Shown: positions 17,723-26,924, counted from the stretch's first letter. The stretch is DNA of 64,000 nt from an uncultured Roseiflexaceae bacterium (GCA_937988885.1 CALKHR010000110.1:1-64000), one strand, 5' to 3'. Program-made: numbers and translations. The notes: generated from the sequence alone by a model not told the origin.

Positions 17723-19024
17723 ATGGGGTCGCGTATCTTGGTCATTGGCGGTGGTGGGCGCGAACACGCGCTGGCCTGGGCGCTTGCGCGCTCGCCGCGT
17801 GTGGCGCAGATCTTCGTCGCCCCTGGCAACGCTGGCACGACCTGGCCCGCCGCACCTGGCCGCGCCGCCGCAGAATCGGTGCCCGTGCCCGATAGCGACT
17901 TGCAGGGCTTGCTGCGGCTGGCTCGCGAACGCGAAGTCGATCTGACGATCGTCGGGCCGGAGGCGCCGCTGGCCGCTGGGGTGGTCGATCTGTTTCAGGA
18001 GTCCGGGTTGGCGGTGTTCGGCCCCAGCCGCGCCGCCGCCCAACTCGAAGCATCGAAGGCCTTCTCAAAGGTGTTCATGCGCGAGCACGGCATCCCCACG
18101 GGCGATTTCGAGCTGTTCCAGGACTACGAGCAGGCCCGCCAATACATCATCCAGCAGAACCGCCCATTGGTGATCAAGGCCGATGGCTTGGCGGCGGGCA
18201 AGGGCGTGGTGGTCTGCGACACCACCGACGAGGCGTTGGAGGCACTGCAGCGCATCCTGCTCGACCGCGAGTTCGGCGAGGCGGGCACGACGGTGCTGGT
18301 GGAGGAGCGGCTGAGCGGGCGCGAGATCTCGCTGCTGGCCTTCAGCGATGGCCGCACGGTGGTGCCGATGCCCGCCGCCCGCGATCACAAGCGCGTGTTC
18401 GACGGGGACAAGGGGCCGAATACGGGTGGTATGGGTGCCTACGCGCCGCTGCCTGACCTGAGCGCCGAGCAACGCGCCGAGATCACCCGCACCATTTTGC
18501 AGCCCACCATCGACGGGATGGCGCAGCGCGGCACGCCCTACATCGGCGTGCTGTACGCCGGGCTGATGATGACGAGCCGTGGCCCGCAGGTGCTGGAGTT
18601 CAACTGCCGCTTCGGCGACCCGGAGACGCAGGTGATCCTGCCGCTGCTCGCCACGCCGCTCGACGAGATCGCCGAGGCGTGCATCAACGGGCGGCTCGAT
18701 CAGGTGGAGGTGCGCTGGCACCCTGGCGCCTGCGCGACGGTGGTGCTGGCCTCGCCGGGCTACCCAGGCAGTTACCCGAAGGGCTTGCCGATCAGCGGTT
18801 TGAACGACCCGCTGTTCGCCTCCGACGAGCGGATCGTGTTCCACGCGGGCACCAGCGGCTCCGTCGAGCAGCCCGTCACCTCGGGCGGGCGGGTGCTGAG
18901 CGTGAGTGGGCGCGGCGAGACGTTGCAGGCCGCGCTGGGCAACGCCTACGCGGGCGTGGAGCGGATCAGCTTTGAGGGCGCGCATTATCGGCGCGATATC
19001 GGCAAACACGCCCTCGGCGCATAG
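17723..19024 (+). CDS. purD: Phosphoribosylamine-glycine ligase (PurD)
   Basis: A 433-residue ATP-grasp ligase, the second step of the pathway, making GAR from phosphoribosylamine and glycine. It begins SRILVIGGGGREHALAW. The ATP-grasp core has VIKADGLAAGKGV, and DHKRVFDGDKGPNTGGMGAY is a family signature, with the metal site in LEFNCRFGDPETQ. The length is standard. The start at 17723 is chosen because the family begins here and AAAGGA lies 11 nt upstream; an earlier in-frame ATG at 17699 lacks a family match. It lies 42 bp after purF. Confidence 0.95.
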   Translation: MGSRILVIGGGGREHALAWALARSPRVAQIFVAPGNAGTTWPAAPGRAAAESVPVPDSDLQGLLRLAREREVDLTIVGPEAPLAAGVVDLFQESGLAVFGPSRAAAQLEASKAFSKVFMREHGIPTGDFELFQDYEQARQYIIQQNRPLVIKADGLAAGKGVVVCDTTDEALEALQRILLDREFGEAGTTVLVEERLSGREISLLAFSDGRTVVPMPAARDHKRVFDGDKGPNTGGMGAYAPLPDLSAEQRAEITRTILQPTIDGMAQRGTPYIGVLYAGLMMTSRGPQVLEFNCRFGDPETQVILPLLATPLDEIAEACINGRLDQVEVRWHPGACATVVLASPGYPGSYPKGLPISGLNDPLFASDERIVFHAGTSGSVEQPVTSGGRVLSVSGRGETLQAALGNAYAGVERISFEGAHYRRDIGKHALGA

Positions 19025-19112
19025 GTCTTTGACAAGCTTTAGGGCGGCCACTGGGCGGTGGGTACAATTCGCGCCCATCGCTCAGCCGCCTCACCGATTT
19101 ATGGGATTCACG

Positions 19113-20138
19113 ATGACCAATACTTCTTACGGCCAGGCTGGCGTGAACCTGAGCACCGCCCAGCAGGCCAAGCGCATGATCGTCGAATCGGTGCGCTCGA
19201 CCTATGGCCCAGCCGTGCTCGCCGGGATCGGCGCGTTCGGCGGCATGTTCAGCGCCGCTGCGCTCAAGCAGATGGACGATCCGGTGCTGGTCGCCTCCAC
19301 CGATGGCGTGGGCACCAAGACGAAGATCGCCGCGCAGATCAACCGCTGGGACAGCGTCGGCCACGATCTGGTCAACCATTGCATCAACGATATTTTGGCG
19401 CAGGGCGCACGCCCGTTGTTTATGCTCGATTATGTCGCGAGCGCCAAACTCGATCCCGAACAGGTTGCTGCGATCGTTTCAGGAATCGCGGCGGCATGTC
19501 GGGCCGCCGATTGTGCGCTGTTGGGCGGCGAGACGGCCCAAATGCCGGGTGTGTACGTGCCCGGCGAGATCGATCTGGTCGGCACGATCGTCGGCGTGGT
19601 GGATCGCAGCCAGATCATCGACGGCAGCCGCGTTGCGCCCGGCGATGCGCTGATCGCGCTGCCCTCGAACGGTCTGCACACCAACGGCTACAGCCTGGCC
19701 CGACACGTGCTGGCAGACCTCGATTGGACGGTGCCGCTGCCCGAACTGGGGTGCTCGCCCGCCGAGGCGCTGCTGCGCCCGCACCGCCCGTACCTCTCGC
19801 AGATCGAGCGATTGCGCGCCGCGCAGATCGATCTGCGGGGCATCGCGCATATCACTGGCGGCGGTGTGGTGGAGAATCTGCCGCGCGCGCTGCCCGAGGG
19901 CTTGGGGGCCACCATCCAGCGCGGCACTTGGCCCGAACCCGCGATCTTTGGGTTGATCCAGCAGCGCGGCGAGGTCGAGACCGCCGAGATGTTCGAGGTG
20001 TTCAACATGGGCCTGGGCATGCTGATCGTGGTGCCGCAGGAGCAGGTCGCGGCGGCGCTGGCGGCGCTGCCCGGCGATGCGTATCACGTCGGCACCGTCG
20101 ATGGCGACCAGAGCGAGATCGTGGTGCGCCCGGCGTAA
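19113..20138 (+). CDS. purM: Phosphoribosylaminoimidazole (AIR) synthetase (PurM)
   Basis: A 341-residue AIR synthetase that cyclises FGAM to AIR with ATP. Conserved stretches are SYGQAGVN at the N-terminus, the glycine-rich GAFGGMF, VASTDGVGTKTKIA, DLVNHCINDILAQGA, and LLGGETAQMPGVY. The C-terminal half has GLHTNGYSLAR and ITGGGVVENLPR. The length is typical. Two in-frame ATGs exist (19101 and 19113); GGGA lies 6 nt before the second, so I prefer 19113. A TACAAT about 45 bp upstream could be part of an internal promoter, but the spacing to TTGACA (28 bp) is too long to be convincing. Confidence 0.95.
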   Translation: MTNTSYGQAGVNLSTAQQAKRMIVESVRSTYGPAVLAGIGAFGGMFSAAALKQMDDPVLVASTDGVGTKTKIAAQINRWDSVGHDLVNHCINDILAQGARPLFMLDYVASAKLDPEQVAAIVSGIAAACRAADCALLGGETAQMPGVYVPGEIDLVGTIVGVVDRSQIIDGSRVAPGDALIALPSNGLHTNGYSLARHVLADLDWTVPLPELGCSPAEALLRPHRPYLSQIERLRAAQIDLRGIAHITGGGVVENLPRALPEGLGATIQRGTWPEPAIFGLIQQRGEVETAEMFEVFNMGLGMLIVVPQEQVAAALAALPGDAYHVGTVDGDQSEIVVRPA

Positions 20139-20212
20139 TTGGCCCGTTGGTCACTGCGTTCAATAACGGCCCAAGTCCATCGTAGCCGGGTGGCGAGGGT
20201 GCGCACGTGGCA

Positions 20213-20280
20213 CGGTTGCCGTAGCGACTGGCGATGCGGCTGCGGTTGCGCACTCTTTCCCACAACTACAGGCGATTCCG
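20213..20280. repeat. Hairpin-like intergenic repeat, copy 2
   Basis: This part of the 249-bp purM-purN gap aligns with 7950-8016: both begin CGGTTGCCGTAGCGAC and end with an imperfect complement of that start (here CTACAGGCGATTCC). The arms have diverged in this copy. It is non-coding and sits inside the purine cluster. Confidence 0.5.
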
Positions 20281-20387
20281 CACAGGGAAGGCGATGGGTA
20301 AGGGCACAACCTGTACTCAGGAGGCGAGAGGCGGGGTGTCGTTCGGCATCCCGCTGTTCCACAGTTTTGCGATAAGGATGATGCGCT

Positions 20388-20993
20388 ATGCCTACTCGGT
20401 TGATTGTGTGTATTTCTGGATCAGGCAGCAATTTGCAGGCGATTATCGATGCGATCGCCGCGAAGCAGTTGGATGCCGAAATCGTGCAGGTGGTCTCGAA
20501 CCGCCGCGCTGCGTATGGTTTGGTGCGGGCCGAGCAGGCGGGCATTCCAACGCGCTACGTGCCGTTCAAGCCATATGCCGATCGCGGGCAGAGCCGCGAG
20601 GAGTACGACCGCGATTTGGCGGCGTTGTTGGCCGCCGAACAGCCCGATTTGATTGTGTTGGCTGGTTGGCTACAGATCTTCACGCCTACGTTCATCAATG
20701 CGTTTCCGGGGCGGATTATCAACCTGCATCCGGCGCTTCCTGGCGCTTTCCCTGGCCTTCATGCCATCGAACGGGCCTTTGAGGCGTTCCAGCGGGGCGA
20801 AATTACGCACAGCGGCTGTATGGTGCACCACGTAACCTCAGAGCTGGACGCTGGCGAGGTGATCGTGAGCGAAACAGTGCCGATTTTGCCCGATGATACG
20901 CTTGAGGCGTTTACTGAGCGGATGCATACGGTTGAGCATCGTATCTTGGTGGCAGCACTTCAACAGGTGTGCGAAACGATAGCATCGGCGTAG
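20388..20993 (+). CDS. purN: Glycinamide ribonucleotide formyltransferase (PurN)
   Basis: A 201-residue folate-dependent GAR transformylase, which transfers a formyl group from 10-formyl-tetrahydrofolate to GAR. The N-terminus has the ribonucleotide loop CISGSGSNLQAII. The catalytic set is visible: Asn and His in IINLHPALPGAFPG, and Asp in TSELDAGEVI. The length is normal. The gene is separated from purM by 249 bp that hold a repeat, so it may have its own expression. It is the last recognisable purine gene here; purB and purH are absent from the window. Confidence 0.95.
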   Translation: MPTRLIVCISGSGSNLQAIIDAIAAKQLDAEIVQVVSNRRAAYGLVRAEQAGIPTRYVPFKPYADRGQSREEYDRDLAALLAAEQPDLIVLAGWLQIFTPTFINAFPGRIINLHPALPGAFPGLHAIERAFEAFQRGEITHSGCMVHHVTSELDAGEVIVSETVPILPDDTLEAFTERMHTVEHRILVAALQQVCETIASA

Positions 20994-21062
20994 AAATAGC
21001 TTAAAATCGTCAAGTTCTCGTCATATTGGAGAAATTCTCAACCTCATTTATGTTTTTGGTTT

Positions 21063-21071
21063 TGTTATAAT
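21063..21071 (+). promoter_or_regulatory. Extended -10 promoter of the HTH-less LacI-type gene
   Basis: TGTTATAAT lies 59 bp before the ATG at 21131, in an AT-rich stretch after purN. No clear -35 is seen. Confidence 0.6.
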
Positions 21072-21130
21072 AGAAAGACTAATCTGGAACCCAGATCCTG
21101 TATTCGGCTGGAAGATCAAGAGGACAGCCA

Positions 21131-21976
21131 ATGAAGGCAGCAACGATCGGTGTCATCAGTGTCGGCCAAGATGCGGGGTTTTTTGCAGGGCGTTACTTCC
21201 GCGAAATTCTGACGGTCGCCAGCCAAGTGGTGGTTGGTCGAAATTGCCATATTCGCCTAGTTACCTTGACTCACGAGCAGAGCCGTTCGACCGAGGCGGC
21301 TCAGGCGGTGCTGACTGCCCAGCAGATCGATGCTGCTTTGTTGGTTGCTCCTAGCGAAGCATTCCTATCGTCGATCAGCGATTTGCTATACAGATTGCCA
21401 AGTATTGTGATTAGCGCGCCACATCTCGACATCCCCTGGAGTTATGTGAGCTCCGACAATTACGGCGCGATGCGTCAGATCGTGGCGCATTTGGCCGGGC
21501 TTGGATATCAGCGCATTCGCCTCATCCAGCCTTCGCCGTATTTGACCGGCGATTACTGGGAGCGCGCTCGGGGCTACAACGATGTGATGCATGCGCTTGG
21601 TTTCGAGGCGCAGATCGGCTATATCGGCCACCCGATCACCGATGCGATGATCCAGGAGCAGGTGCTGGTTGGCGATCCGCAGGCACTGATCACCCCCAGC
21701 GATAACGATGCGCTCGCGATGCTCAGTCGGTTGCAGCGGCGAGGGATGCGCGTGCCAGCCGATATCGCGCTGGTGGGGTTCGATGATGAGGATTTCGCCG
21801 CCGATACGTACCCCGCGCTGACGACGGTGAGCCAGCCACTCAGCCAGATGGCCCGCAATGCGACGAATTATCTGCTCGATCGGTTGGCGGGCGAGGATCG
21901 TGGCATCTACCAAGAGGTGCTGCCGAACCGCTTGGTGGTGCGCGAATCGTGCGGGGCCAACCAAGTATATGCGTGA
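21131..21976 (+). CDS. LacI/GalR-type ligand-binding domain protein lacking an HTH domain
   Basis: A 281-residue protein matching the effector-binding half of LacI/GalR regulators (Peripla_BP_3 fold). It begins directly at the first strand of that fold (ATIGVISVGQDAGFF). Typical later motifs are HLAGLGYQRIRLI, DAMIQEQ, DNDALAMLSRLQRRGMRVPADIALVGFDDEDFA and LTTVSQP. The usual N-terminal helix-turn-helix of about 55 residues is missing, and the ATG with its ribosome site (AGAGGA) is well supported. There is no signal peptide, so it is not a transporter binding protein. It could be a cytoplasmic sugar or purine sensor that acts through a partner. It lies between purN and mfd. Confidence 0.85.
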   Translation: MKAATIGVISVGQDAGFFAGRYFREILTVASQVVVGRNCHIRLVTLTHEQSRSTEAAQAVLTAQQIDAALLVAPSEAFLSSISDLLYRLPSIVISAPHLDIPWSYVSSDNYGAMRQIVAHLAGLGYQRIRLIQPSPYLTGDYWERARGYNDVMHALGFEAQIGYIGHPITDAMIQEQVLVGDPQALITPSDNDALAMLSRLQRRGMRVPADIALVGFDDEDFAADTYPALTTVSQPLSQMARNATNYLLDRLAGEDRGIYQEVLPNRLVVRESCGANQVYA

Positions 21977-21994
21977 TGTTCCTTCGATAGGCTC

Positions 21995-22023
21995 TTTACG
22001 ACGGGCCTAAAAAATGCTATAAC
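21995..22023 (+). promoter_or_regulatory. mfd promoter
   Basis: TTTACG at 21995-22000 and TATAAC at 22018-22023 are separated by 17 bp, with an extended TGC before the -10. The start codon of mfd is 86 bp further on. Confidence 0.7.
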
Positions 22024-22054
22024 ATCCCAGGATTTTAATCGAACGCGCACTTCG

Positions 22055-22085
22055 AGGGGGCCGATCAACTGATCTGCCCCCCTTT
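22055..22085 (+). terminator. Terminator-like hairpin in the mfd leader
   Basis: GGGGGC-C-GATC, loop AACT, GATC-T-GCCCCC forms a nearly perfect stem with one mismatch, followed by CCTTT. It lies downstream of the predicted mfd promoter and 24 bp before the ATG, so it is either a leader attenuator or a late terminator for the upstream gene. The U-run is short. Confidence 0.55.
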
Positions 22086-22108
22086 AGCCTGTGTCTAGAT
22101 AGGGCAGC

Positions 22109-25100
22109 ATGTCAGATCTTACTCCAATCCTCTCGCGACTCAGCCAACAATCGGATATTGAAGCATTGGTCGCCATGCTGCGTTCCAGTGCGCAAGCGCG
22201 AGTGCATGTTGCGCCCGTGTTGGGTGCGGCGCGGCCTGCGCTCGCAGCGCTGTTGGCCTCGCAAAGCACGTTGCCGCTTGTGTACGTGGTCAACACCACT
22301 GAGACGGCGCTGCGCATCCGCGAGGATCTGTGTCACTGGCTCGATTCTGCGAATGTGCTGCTGTTCCCCGCGAGCGATGCACTGCCCTACGAGCCGATGT
22401 CGCCCGGCATCGATATGATCGCGGCGCGCTTGACGGTGTTGCGGCGGTTGTCGGAACACCGCGCACAGGCGAACCAGGAGGATGTCTCTCCCGAGCCATT
22501 GGTGATTGTGGCGCCGATCAAGGCGCTGTTGCAGCCCACGCTCTCGCCAGCCGAGTGGCGCGCTGCGAGCGAGCGCCTTCGCCGTGGCGATGAGCATAAT
22601 CTCGATGAGTTGATGCGGCGCTGGCAGGCGATGGGCTACCGCGTAACGCCGACGGTCGAGGAGCCAGGCGAGATGAATCGTCGTGGCGGCATTATCGACA
22701 TCTTCCCTCCAGGCGATACGCAGCCGTTGCGCATCGAGTTTTTTGGCGATGAGATCGACAGTTTGCGGCGCTTCGACCCGATCACGCAGCGCAGCGAGAA
22801 CCAGGTGCGCGAGGCGTTGGTCGGCCCGCCGCACGAGATTCCGCTGTGGCGCTTGGATGCGGCGCTCGAACGGCTGCGGGCGCTCGATACCAGCACGATG
22901 CGCCACGAAGCCCGCGACGAGTGGGAGATGATGATCGAGCGTTTGGCCCAGGGCGAACGCTTCGAGGGGCGCGCGCTGTTTGCGCCGTTCTTCCGGCAGG
23001 CCGTCGAGCAGCGCGGCGAGCGTCCTGCATCGATCCTGCTGCATCTGCCGAACAATACGCCGATCATCTTCAACGAGATTATGCTGCTGGAACAGCAGAG
23101 CGCCGAGCAGCACGCCCAAGCCGAGGAGCAGTACCTTCACCATCGCGAGGCTGGCGAGCTGCCGCCCGGCTTCCCGCGTCCGTACCTGCTGTGGAGCGAG
23201 ATGCTGGCCCAGGCCGAGCCGTTGTCGCTGGTCAACTTCAGCAATAACGATGGTTCGGTGGGGACGTGGCAACTTGAGCCGAGCAGCAAGACCGGGCCGT
23301 TGCGCACGGTCACGCTGCCCGATAGCCTGTTTGTGCCCGCCGATCTGTTCGGCGGCCAACTCAAGCATCTGATCGAGGATATCGCGGCCCGGTTGCGCGA
23401 CCGCGAGCAGGTGGTGGTGGTGACGCCGCAGGCGGCCCGCATCCAGGAGATGCTGGCCGAGGCGACGCAGTCCGCGCCGCTGCCCGAGGATGCGCCGATC
23501 CTGTTTGTGCACGGCACGCTCGATCAGGGCTGGCACTCGCACGCGCTGAACCTGACGCTCTACAGCGATTCGGAGATCTTCGGCTGGCGACAGCGCCGCC
23601 CGGTGGCCGAGCGCAAACGCAAGCGCGACCGCAATGTTGAGGAGCGGGCGGCGTTCCTGCGCGGCTTGAAGCCCGGCGATTATGTGGTGCATATCGAGCA
23701 TGGCATCGCGATCTACGAGGGGTTGGTGCGCCGCACGGTGGGTGAGATCGAGCGCGAGTACCTGAACCTGCGCTACGCCGAAAGCGACCGCCTCTACGTG
23801 CCGATCGATCAGATCGACCGCGTCTCGCGTTACATCGGCGCGGGCGACAGCCAGCCAGCGCTGACGCGACTCGGCACGCAGGATTGGGAGCGCGCCAAGC
23901 GCAAGGCCCGCGCAGCCGTACAGGAGCTCGCCAGCGAACTGTTGCAACTGTATGCGCAGCGCCAACTGAGCGAGGGGCACGCCTTCTCGGCGGACAGCGT
24001 GTGGCAGCGCGAGCTTGAGGACGCCTTCCCGTACGTCGAGACCGACGACCAGATTCGGGCGATCGCCGATGTCAAGCGCGATATGGAGCAGAGCCAGCCG
24101 ATGGATCGGCTGATCTGCGGCGATGTGGGCTTCGGCAAGACCGAGGTGGCGCTGCGGGCGGCGTTCAAGGCCGTGCAGGATGGCAAGCAGGTCGCTGTGC
24201 TGGTTCCCACCACGGTGCTGGCCCAGCAGCACTACGATACGTTCACCCGCCGTATGATGGCCTTCCCCGTCAAAGTCGAGATGATCTCGCGCTTCCGCTC
24301 GCCCAAGGAGCAAGACGAGATTTTGTCGGAGTTGGCGCAGGGCAAGATCGATATTCTGATCGGCACGCACCGCCTGCTCTCAAAGGACATCTTCTTCAAG
24401 GATTTGGGGCTGCTGATCGTCGATGAGGAGCAGCGCTTCGGTGTGCGCCACAAGGAGCGCATCAAGCAGATGCGGGCGAACATCGATGTGTTGACGCTCA
24501 GCGCCACGCCGATCCCCCGCACGCTGCATATGGCGTTGGCGGGCATCCGCGACCTGAGCGTGATCGACACGCCGCCCGAGGATCGCGTGCCGATCAAGAC
24601 CTATGTGCTGCCCTACGACGAGAACTTGGTGCGCGAGGCGATCGTGCGCGAGTTGGATCGGGGTGGGCAGGTCTACTACGTGCACAACCGCGTCCAGAGC
24701 ATCTACTACGTGGCGAACAAGTTGCGGCAGTTGGTGCCTGAAGCCGAGATCGGCGTGGGCCACGGCCAAATGGATGAGCGGCAACTTGAGAAGGTGATGC
24801 TGGATTTCTTCACCGGCAAAGATGATGTGCTGGTCTCGACCACGATCATCGAGAGCGGGTTGGATGTGCCGAACGCCAATACGCTGATCATCGAGGATGC
24901 CGCAAACTACGGTTTGGCGCAACTGTATCAGCTTCGTGGTCGAGTGGGGCGCAGCGCACAACGGGCGTATGCGTACCTGTTTTACAAACCCGACCGCCGC
25001 TTGACTCCCGAGGCGCACGAGCGTCTCCAGGCCATTCAGGAGGCGACCGAGCTTGGTGCGGGCTTCCGCATCGCCATGCGCGACCTTGAGATTCGCGGCG

Positions 25101-25801
25101 CTGGTAATCTGCTTGGCCCCGAGCAGAGCGGCCATATCGCGGCGGTGGGCTTCGATCTCTACTCACGCTTGCTGGAGCAGGCTGTCAAGACGATCAAGGC
25201 GCAGTTCGCGGCGATGCAGGGCCAACCTGCGGCAGCATTGTCCGCCAAGCCCGCCGAGCCAGCGCAGCCCGCGCAGCCTGCGCAGCCCGCCGAGGCCAAC
25301 GGGACCGCACCCAAGAGTCGGCGCAGCACATCGCGGCGCTCGCCATTAGTTGATGAGAAGGTGTTGGTGGCCCCGCTGGTGACGCTGGATCTGCCGCTGG
25401 ATGCGTACCTGCCTGCCGATTACATCGTTGATGAGCGGGTGCGCTTGGCGGTGTACCAGCACATGGCCGAGGCGCAAACGCCCAAGGCGGTGCGAGAGCT
25501 GCGGCGCGAACTGATCGACCGCTTCGGCAAGCCGCCGCAGCCGACCGAGAACCTGCTGTCGTGGCTGTTGATCAAGGCGCTGGCGCTGCAGGCCGGGGTC
25601 ACGTCGATCGTGACGACCGATGAGGAGTTTATTGTGCGCCTGCCGGAGGGCAGCAGCCTGGAGCGCGAGCGCCTGCGGCGGCGCTTCGACCGCGATGCGA
25701 CGGTGCGCATTGGGCCGCAGTTCGCGCGGCTCGACCGACGGGCCGTGCGCGATGAGTGGATGATCGCGCTGACGGGTGTGCTGGAGACACTGGCGAAGTG
25801 A
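22109..25801 (+). CDS. mfd: Transcription-repair coupling factor (Mfd)
   Basis: A 1230-residue ATP-dependent translocase that removes RNA polymerase stalled at DNA lesions and recruits UvrA. The N-terminal third is UvrB-like (SDALPYEPMSP, RRGGIIDIFPPGD, RIEFFGDEIDSLR). A CarD-like polymerase-binding domain follows near 520-590 (PGDYVVHIEHGIA). The RecG-type helicase has Walker A GDVGFGKTEVALRA near 670, DEEQRFG near 770, SATPIPRTLHM, and STTIIESGLDVPNANT. A C-terminal TRCF domain is present. An unusual Ala/Pro/Gln repeat (AQPAQPAQPAEA) and a basic stretch near 1045-1080 separate the helicase from that domain. Confidence 0.97.
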   Translation: MSDLTPILSRLSQQSDIEALVAMLRSSAQARVHVAPVLGAARPALAALLASQSTLPLVYVVNTTETALRIREDLCHWLDSANVLLFPASDALPYEPMSPGIDMIAARLTVLRRLSEHRAQANQEDVSPEPLVIVAPIKALLQPTLSPAEWRAASERLRRGDEHNLDELMRRWQAMGYRVTPTVEEPGEMNRRGGIIDIFPPGDTQPLRIEFFGDEIDSLRRFDPITQRSENQVREALVGPPHEIPLWRLDAALERLRALDTSTMRHEARDEWEMMIERLAQGERFEGRALFAPFFRQAVEQRGERPASILLHLPNNTPIIFNEIMLLEQQSAEQHAQAEEQYLHHREAGELPPGFPRPYLLWSEMLAQAEPLSLVNFSNNDGSVGTWQLEPSSKTGPLRTVTLPDSLFVPADLFGGQLKHLIEDIAARLRDREQVVVVTPQAARIQEMLAEATQSAPLPEDAPILFVHGTLDQGWHSHALNLTLYSDSEIFGWRQRRPVAERKRKRDRNVEERAAFLRGLKPGDYVVHIEHGIAIYEGLVRRTVGEIEREYLNLRYAESDRLYVPIDQIDRVSRYIGAGDSQPALTRLGTQDWERAKRKARAAVQELASELLQLYAQRQLSEGHAFSADSVWQRELEDAFPYVETDDQIRAIADVKRDMEQSQPMDRLICGDVGFGKTEVALRAAFKAVQDGKQVAVLVPTTVLAQQHYDTFTRRMMAFPVKVEMISRFRSPKEQDEILSELAQGKIDILIGTHRLLSKDIFFKDLGLLIVDEEQRFGVRHKERIKQMRANIDVLTLSATPIPRTLHMALAGIRDLSVIDTPPEDRVPIKTYVLPYDENLVREAIVRELDRGGQVYYVHNRVQSIYYVANKLRQLVPEAEIGVGHGQMDERQLEKVMLDFFTGKDDVLVSTTIIESGLDVPNANTLIIEDAANYGLAQLYQLRGRVGRSAQRAYAYLFYKPDRRLTPEAHERLQAIQEATELGAGFRIAMRDLEIRGAGNLLGPEQSGHIAAVGFDLYSRLLEQAVKTIKAQFAAMQGQPAAALSAKPAEPAQPAQPAQPAEANGTAPKSRRSTSRRSPLVDEKVLVAPLVTLDLPLDAYLPADYIVDERVRLAVYQHMAEAQTPKAVRELRRELIDRFGKPPQPTENLLSWLLIKALALQAGVTSIVTTDEEFIVRLPEGSSLERERLRRRFDRDATVRIGPQFARLDRRAVRDEWMIALTGVLETLAK

Positions 25802-25868
25802 GGTGGTGTTCAGGTTGAAGAACTCAACAACCACCGCCGCCCCTAGGCTTTAGAGAAAAGAACAGAGT

Positions 25869-26924
25869 ATGCCATTGACAGCCCAACTCGATGCGTACTT
25901 TCAGCAGCGCACCGCCCAGGATGAGTTCAGCGGGGTGGTGCTGATTACGCAGGGCGACACGCCGCGCTATGCGCGGGCCTACGGCTACGCCAGCTGCTCC
26001 TGGCAGGTGCCCAACACGCTTGAGACGTGCTTCGATACCGCTTCGATCACGAAACTGTTTACATCTGTGGCGACGCTGCAACTGGTTGATCAGGGTTTGT
26101 TGGCGCTCGATACGCCCGTCGCAGAGTGCTTGGGTCTGCCGCAGATTCACCCTGGTGTCACGGTTTTCCACCTTTTGACGCATAGCTCGGGCATCGCCGA
26201 CGACGCCGACGAGGAAGCCGGCGAGAGCTACGAGGATCTTTGGATCTCGAAGCCGAACTACAGCGTGACCGAGACGCGCGATTTTTTGCCGCAGTTTATC
26301 GATAAGCCCGCCAACTTTGCGCCGGGCGAGGGCTGCCGCTACTGCAACGTGGGCTATGTGCTGCTCGGCTTGCTGATCGAGCAGGCCAGCGGCCAGAGCT
26401 ACCGCGACTACGTGCGGGCCAATATCTTCGCCAGGGCCGCGATGCACGATTGCGATTTCTTTCGGATGGACCGCGTGAATCGCAATGTGGCGGAGGGCTG
26501 CGATCCGCTGCGCGATGCGAACGGGCAGATCACCGAGTGGAAGAAGAATATCTACTCGTACCCGCCGATCGGCTCGCCCGATGGCGGCGCGCACGTCACG
26601 ACGAGCGATCTGCACCGCTTTTTACGAGCAGTGCAACGCGGAGAGCTGATCTCGCCTGCGCTCACTCAGGCGTTTTTCACGCCACAGGTGGTGCATACGC
26701 GTGACGAAAACGGTACAACGATGTATAGCTATGGGCTGTGGTTCGCGCTCGATCCTGCGGGGCAGGTGGTGTTTTACGAAAAAGAGGGCTACAACGCAGG
26801 CGTCAGCGGTATGATTCGGTATTATCCCGCCTTGGATACCAGCGTGGTGATTTTATCGAATATGAGCAGCGGCGCGTGGGAGCCGATCAAACAGGTGCAT
26901 AACGTGCTGATTGGCTCGCAATAG
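25869..26924 (+). CDS. Serine beta-lactamase-fold hydrolase (class C/ EstB-like)
   Basis: A 351-residue member of the beta-lactamase/penicillin-binding-protein-like family. The SxxK motif is SITK in FDTASITKLFTSVATLQLVDQG, and the YxN motif is YCN in GCRYCNVGYVLLGLL. DGGAHVTTSDLHRFLRA is a conserved later segment. There is no signal peptide, so it is probably a cytoplasmic esterase or peptidase rather than a secreted antibiotic-resistance enzyme. The ATG is preceded by AGAGAAAAG. A strong terminator follows. It lies 67 bp after mfd, but its short distance alone does not prove cotranscription. The substrate is unknown. Confidence 0.85.
   Translation: MPLTAQLDAYFQQRTAQDEFSGVVLITQGDTPRYARAYGYASCSWQVPNTLETCFDTASITKLFTSVATLQLVDQGLLALDTPVAECLGLPQIHPGVTVFHLLTHSSGIADDADEEAGESYEDLWISKPNYSVTETRDFLPQFIDKPANFAPGEGCRYCNVGYVLLGLLIEQASGQSYRDYVRANIFARAAMHDCDFFRMDRVNRNVAEGCDPLRDANGQITEWKKNIYSYPPIGSPDGGAHVTTSDLHRFLRAVQRGELISPALTQAFFTPQVVHTRDENGTTMYSYGLWFALDPAGQVVFYEKEGYNAGVSGMIRYYPALDTSVVILSNMSSGAWEPIKQVHNVLIGSQ

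Noticed and set aside
19029..19068. Internal promoter TTGACA...TACAAT before purM
   Set aside because: The boxes are 28 bp apart, too far for a normal promoter, so it is not listed as a feature.
22112..24370. Long open frame antisense to mfd
   Set aside because: Same artefact of codon bias; the sense strand encodes a clear Mfd.
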